Source: DASQHY01 sp035602605
Lineage (GTDB): Bacteria > Acidobacteriota > Terriglobia > Acidiferrales > UBA7541
DNA length: 64,000 nt
Reading direction: 5' to 3'
NCBI GenBank assembly: GCA_035602605.1
Contig: DATNLZ010000043.1
Coordinates: 1 to 64,000 of the forward strand
Shown: piece after piece, positions 60,855 through 64,000 of the stretch
How positions within the stretch are numbered: position 1 is the stretch's first letter
Layout: every line of letters starts with the position of its first letter
Translations under genes and position numbers: made by a program
The notes under the pieces: model-generated
The model's input: only the letters and a program-made list of their open reading frames with translations
What the model was told of the DNA's origin: nothing
The model's database searches: none

Positions 60855-62219
60855 ATGAGCAGAAAGCGACATGCCGGCGTTGCGCTGGCAATGAGTTTAC
60901 TTGGCGCGCTGTGCTGCGCGGGACATCTTGGCGCGCAGACGTTTCCGGTACAAACGCAGACGTTGAAAAACGGGATGAAAGTTCTGGTGCAGGAAGACCA
61001 TCACATCCCGAACGTGGCGCTCTATATCTTCTACCGGATCGGCTCGCGCAATGAGCATCCCGGCACAACGGGCCTCTCGCATTTTTTTGAGCACATGATG
61101 TTCAATGGCGCGAAGAAGTATGGCCCCGGGCAATTTGATGCGCTGATGGAGGCTGCCGGCGGCACCAACAACGCGTACACGTCGCGGGATGTCACTGTGT
61201 ATCAGGATTGGTTTCCACGCGCGGCGCTGGAAAAGATTTTGGATTTGGAAGCCGACCGGATTCGTGATTTGAGCCTGCAGGAAGATAAGGTGAAGTCGGA
61301 GCGCGGAGTGGTGGCGTCAGAGCGTCGCACGTCGGTGGATGCGGAAAATGCCGGGATCCTCGACGAGCAATTGTGGGCCACGGCGTTCGCCGCGCATCCC
61401 TATCAGTGGCCAGTGGTCGGGTGGATGTCGGACATCGAGCATTGGACGATGGAGGATTTGAAACACCATTTTGAGATGGGCTATTCGCCGAGCAATGCGA
61501 CCATGGTGGTGGTCGGCGACGTGACGCCGGAAGAGGTGTTTCGCTTGACGCAAAAATATATCGAGCCAATTCCCTCGCACGCGCCACCGCCACCGGTGAC
61601 CACGGTCGAGCCGCCGCAATTGGGCGAGAAACGCCTGGTGGTGAAGAAGACCGCGCAGCTTCCTCTTCTGCTGATCGGGTATCACACGCCGCAGACCACA
61701 GCTGCCGACTACTACGCGCTCAATGTTCTGCGAACAGTTCTATTTTCTGGTGAGAGCTCACGGCTTTATCAGCGAGTGGTGGACAAGGATCAGCTTGCGC
61801 TCGGTGTGGCCAGCCAAATGGAACCGGCGTTCGATCCGACATTACTCATTTTATTCGCGCAGCCGAAAGTGGCCATCGACCCGGCAGCCGTTGAAAAAGC
61901 AATCTATGAAGAGTTAGAACGGGTGAAGACCGCACCACTCGCCACCGAGGAATTGCAGAAGGCCAAAAATATTCTGCTGGCTGATTTTTACCGGCAGATG
62001 AAAACCATCAACGGGCGGGCTAACACCATTGGCACCTACGAAGTCTTCTTTGGGGATTATCACAAGTTATTTGAGGCGTCCGAGGCGTATGCGCGAGTGA
62101 GCAAAGAAGATGTGCAGCGCGTTGCGCGGACCTATTTGAGCGACACCAATCGCACCGTCGCAACGTTAATTCCCGACGCCGGTGAGGAGCCCAAGCCGCG
62201 AGAGGATTCCAAACGATGA
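60855..62219 (+). CDS. Secreted M16 zinc peptidase (active subunit)
   Basis: A 454-residue pitrilysin-like peptidase with a signal peptide (residues 1-29). The inverted zinc motif HFFEHMMF (HxxEH) lies at about 75-80, with the third ligand Glu in the conserved SERGVVASERR near 150. The C-terminal half is the second M16 domain. It pairs with the next gene: the stop overlaps its start by 4 bases. Such pairs degrade peptides in the periplasm. Confidence 0.88.
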   Translation: MSRKRHAGVALAMSLLGALCCAGHLGAQTFPVQTQTLKNGMKVLVQEDHHIPNVALYIFYRIGSRNEHPGTTGLSHFFEHMMFNGAKKYGPGQFDALMEAAGGTNNAYTSRDVTVYQDWFPRAALEKILDLEADRIRDLSLQEDKVKSERGVVASERRTSVDAENAGILDEQLWATAFAAHPYQWPVVGWMSDIEHWTMEDLKHHFEMGYSPSNATMVVVGDVTPEEVFRLTQKYIEPIPSHAPPPPVTTVEPPQLGEKRLVVKKTAQLPLLLIGYHTPQTTAADYYALNVLRTVLFSGESSRLYQRVVDKDQLALGVASQMEPAFDPTLLILFAQPKVAIDPAAVEKAIYEELERVKTAPLATEELQKAKNILLADFYRQMKTINGRANTIGTYEVFFGDYHKLFEASEAYARVSKEDVQRVARTYLSDTNRTVATLIPDAGEEPKPREDSKR

Positions 62220-63667
62220 TGCGCCGAGCGAAACGATTGCCTAAAGTGATGCCCACGATTCTATGGACGTTGGCGCTGGCTTTGGCAGTGCTTCCAGCGA
62301 TGGGTGCGGCGCTACATCTTCCGGCCCACAAGAAACTCGTGCTGCCCAACGGTTTGACGATTCTGATGATGGAGCAGCGCGGGATTCCGCTGGTGAGCTT
62401 CTCTGTACTCATCAAAGCCGGCGCAACCAGCGATCCTCCAGCGCGCGAAGGACTGGCATCGGTGACGGCGGAGCTCCTGCGCAAGGGCACCAAGACACGC
62501 ACGTCGCAAAAGTTTTCCGCGGACTTAGATTTTATCGGGGGCGTGTATGATGCCGGCGCTTCGAGCGATTTCACCAGTCTTTCCGCCGAGTTTATGGCGA
62601 AGGACGTGCGCCAAGGGCTAGATCTTTTAACCGATGCGCTTCTTTATCCTGTCTTTCCGCAAGACGAAGTGACTAAAATTCTGCGCCAAGATATCGATGG
62701 AGTGCGCGCGGAAAAAGACGAGGCGCGATCCGTTCTTAACACGTATTTCAACACCTACCTCTACGCCGGACATCCCTACGGGCGGCCATCGGGCGGTGAC
62801 GAAACGTCGCTGGCAGCGATTCAACGCCAAGACGTGACGCACTTTTACGAAACCAACTACACTCCGGGAAATACGATTGTCGCGGTGGCCGGAGATTTTC
62901 AGACCTCGGAGATGGGGAAACTGCTGAGCGAGCGGTTGGCAGCATGGGCACCGCGAAAAGCTCCCGGGGTAGCACTGACTCCGCTTCCGCCCGTACCGGG
63001 CAAGAAACTCTTGCTGGTGGATAAACCAGATTCGACACAGAGCTACTTCGCCATCGGCAACGTGGGAATTGCGCGTACTGACCCGGACCGCACTGCATTG
63101 CGCGTGGTGAATTCACTGTTCGGCGAACGCTTCGATTCCATGATCAACAAAGAGCTGCGCATTAAGTCAGGACTGACGTACGGAGCATTTTCTTCCTTTG
63201 ACCGGCGCAAGGTTCCCGGTCCATTTTTAATTTTCAGTTATACGCGAAACGAAACGACGGCGCAGGCGATTGATCTGACACTCCAGGTGCTCAAGCAACT
63301 CCACGAGAAAGGATTGAGCGAAGAGGATCTGGCTTCAGCAAAAAATTATTTGAAAGGGCGGTTTCCGCCAAGCATTGAAACCCCCAACCAGCTCGCGGAA
63401 CTGCTGACGCAATTCGAATTCTATGGGCTGGACGCGAGCGAGGTGAATGACTTCGAGGCGCGTGTCGACGCGGTGACGCCGGAAGTCGCTCGCCGCCTGA
63501 TTCAGAAACACTATCCGCTCGATAACCTGGTGTTTGTGCTGATCGGGAAAGCCGGGGAAATCCGCGATGTCGTGAAGAAGTACGCACCGACAATGGATAC
63601 CCGTCCCATCGCGGAGCCGGGCTTCTGGAAACCAGCGACAAGCGCACCAGCCAAGCCCGCGTCCTAA
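62216..63667 (+). CDS. Secreted M16 family protein, inactive partner subunit
   Basis: A 483-residue M16 homologue with a hydrophobic export segment (about 15-32). The position of the zinc motif reads REGLASVTAELL, so HxxEH is lost; only the E-type residue of the helix remains. A C-terminal domain with ELRIKSGLTYGAFSSFDRRK supplies the Arg/Tyr pair that binds substrate in two-subunit M16B peptidases. It is most likely the non-catalytic subunit of the enzyme encoded just upstream. Confidence 0.85.
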   Translation: MMRRAKRLPKVMPTILWTLALALAVLPAMGAALHLPAHKKLVLPNGLTILMMEQRGIPLVSFSVLIKAGATSDPPAREGLASVTAELLRKGTKTRTSQKFSADLDFIGGVYDAGASSDFTSLSAEFMAKDVRQGLDLLTDALLYPVFPQDEVTKILRQDIDGVRAEKDEARSVLNTYFNTYLYAGHPYGRPSGGDETSLAAIQRQDVTHFYETNYTPGNTIVAVAGDFQTSEMGKLLSERLAAWAPRKAPGVALTPLPPVPGKKLLLVDKPDSTQSYFAIGNVGIARTDPDRTALRVVNSLFGERFDSMINKELRIKSGLTYGAFSSFDRRKVPGPFLIFSYTRNETTAQAIDLTLQVLKQLHEKGLSEEDLASAKNYLKGRFPPSIETPNQLAELLTQFEFYGLDASEVNDFEARVDAVTPEVARRLIQKHYPLDNLVFVLIGKAGEIRDVVKKYAPTMDTRPIAEPGFWKPATSAPAKPAS

Positions 63668-63690
63668 ACGGCAAAAGGAGGTAGGGCCCC

Positions 63691-64000
63691 ATGCGGCGGC
63701 GACAGTTTTTTCGGGTGGCTCAAGCGCTATGCGCTCCGATGGCCCTGCGGCCAGCCCGGTTCGGTAGCCTGCGCGAGCCGGCGGTAACTCGAGCTTCGGT
63801 TGGGGCGGAGTCCGACCCTGAGGGACGACGTAGCCCCTGGCAACCGGATGGCTGGGCGTGGCGCGGACGCCTTGGACTGTTGCTGCCACACAGCGATACC
63901 GAGCCTGACTCGGAGTTCGCCGCGCTGGCACCGGATGGAGTCTCTACCCATGCGATGCGCGTTCGCTACTCCGGCGGGGCCCAATCGGCCGACCCGGTGA
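63691..64000 (+). CDS. Asp/Glu racemase-superfamily protein (maleate isomerase type), 3' end outside window
   Basis: An open frame from ATG 63691, preceded by AAAGGAGGT, to the window edge (103 residues). The first 45 residues are basic and variable. Then WAWRGRLGLLLPHSDTEPDSEFAALAPDGVS matches the start of maleate cis-trans isomerase / arylmalonate decarboxylase proteins, which use two cysteines further downstream; these lie outside the window. Exact activity cannot be decided. Confidence 0.7.
   Translation, partial: MRRRQFFRVAQALCAPMALRPARFGSLREPAVTRASVGAESDPEGRRSPWQPDGWAWRGRLGLLLPHSDTEPDSEFAALAPDGVSTHAMRVRYSGGAQSADPV

Overview
The window looks like a piece of an acidobacterial chromosome (phylum Acidobacteriota, probably Terriglobia-like). 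Grounds: an SBBP beta-propeller protein with the N-terminal domain common in that phylum, a DUF1501 protein, a mix of secreted peptidases with PA, prolyl-oligopeptidase and M16 folds, an mla-type lipid transport cluster with a STAS protein, and a moderately high G+C content. The assignment is inference from gene content, with no marker gene compared. No rRNA, tRNA, CRISPR array, insertion sequence or phage gene was seen. It is ordinary, densely coding chromosome.

Layout. 1-5.1 kb: tail of a DUF1501 gene and a large secreted fusion of a seven-repeat propeller, Ig-like/DUF11 and a PQQ sugar-dehydrogenase-like domain. 5.3-8.6 kb: three adjacent ureide genes that take allantoate to glyoxylate and ammonia (allantoate amidohydrolase, ureidoglycine aminohydrolase, ureidoglycolate amidohydrolase). 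8.6-14.5 kb: a Gre factor, an isoaspartyl peptidase, small exported or membrane proteins, two NAD(P)-dependent dehydrogenases and pterin dehydratase. 14.5-14.8 kb: a promoter and terminator pair with no ORF between them, a candidate small RNA. 14.8-18.9 kb (minus strand): PilZ protein, then the lipid transport operon STAS-mlaE-mlaF-mlaD-lipoprotein. 19.2-21.9 kb: citrate synthase and phosphoserine aminotransferase. 22-28.2 kb: a sigma-54 activator, a TlpA-like thioredoxin, a lipoprotein, an M28 peptidase and a frameshifted DUF983 gene.

28.3-36.4 kb is the most interesting region: a complete assimilatory sulfate pathway (siroheme sulfite reductase; cysD, cysN, a TSUP permease, an APS-reductase-type cysH, and two siroheme synthesis genes). 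Both transcription units are preceded by a short ORF rich in cysteine codons followed by an intrinsic terminator. The 32-codon ORF before sulfite reductase has nine Cys codons. The 22-codon ORF before cysD has three in a row. In each case a segment just after the Cys codons can pair with the terminator's 5' arm. I read these as two tandem cysteine-sensing transcription attenuators.

36.4-46.5 kb: an FmdB zinc ribbon, an FMN-binding protein, a prolyl oligopeptidase fused to a SUMF1 domain, an epoxide-hydrolase-like enzyme, a serine carboxypeptidase, CstA with its small YbdD-type partner, and a DUF1326 protein. Together these suggest peptide breakdown and uptake. 46.5-55 kb: a saccharopine-dehydrogenase-like protein, then moaA-nadA behind a promoter and a long, hairpin-rich leader, a DUF2203 protein, a YyaL-type thioredoxin protein and a metallophosphoesterase. 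55-64 kb: DoxX, thiC, a methyltransferase, a lone nuoB next to a Rieske ferredoxin, an EVE protein, a cyclase-family hydrolase, an active/inactive pair of M16 peptidases and the start of an Asp/Glu racemase-superfamily gene cut by the window edge.
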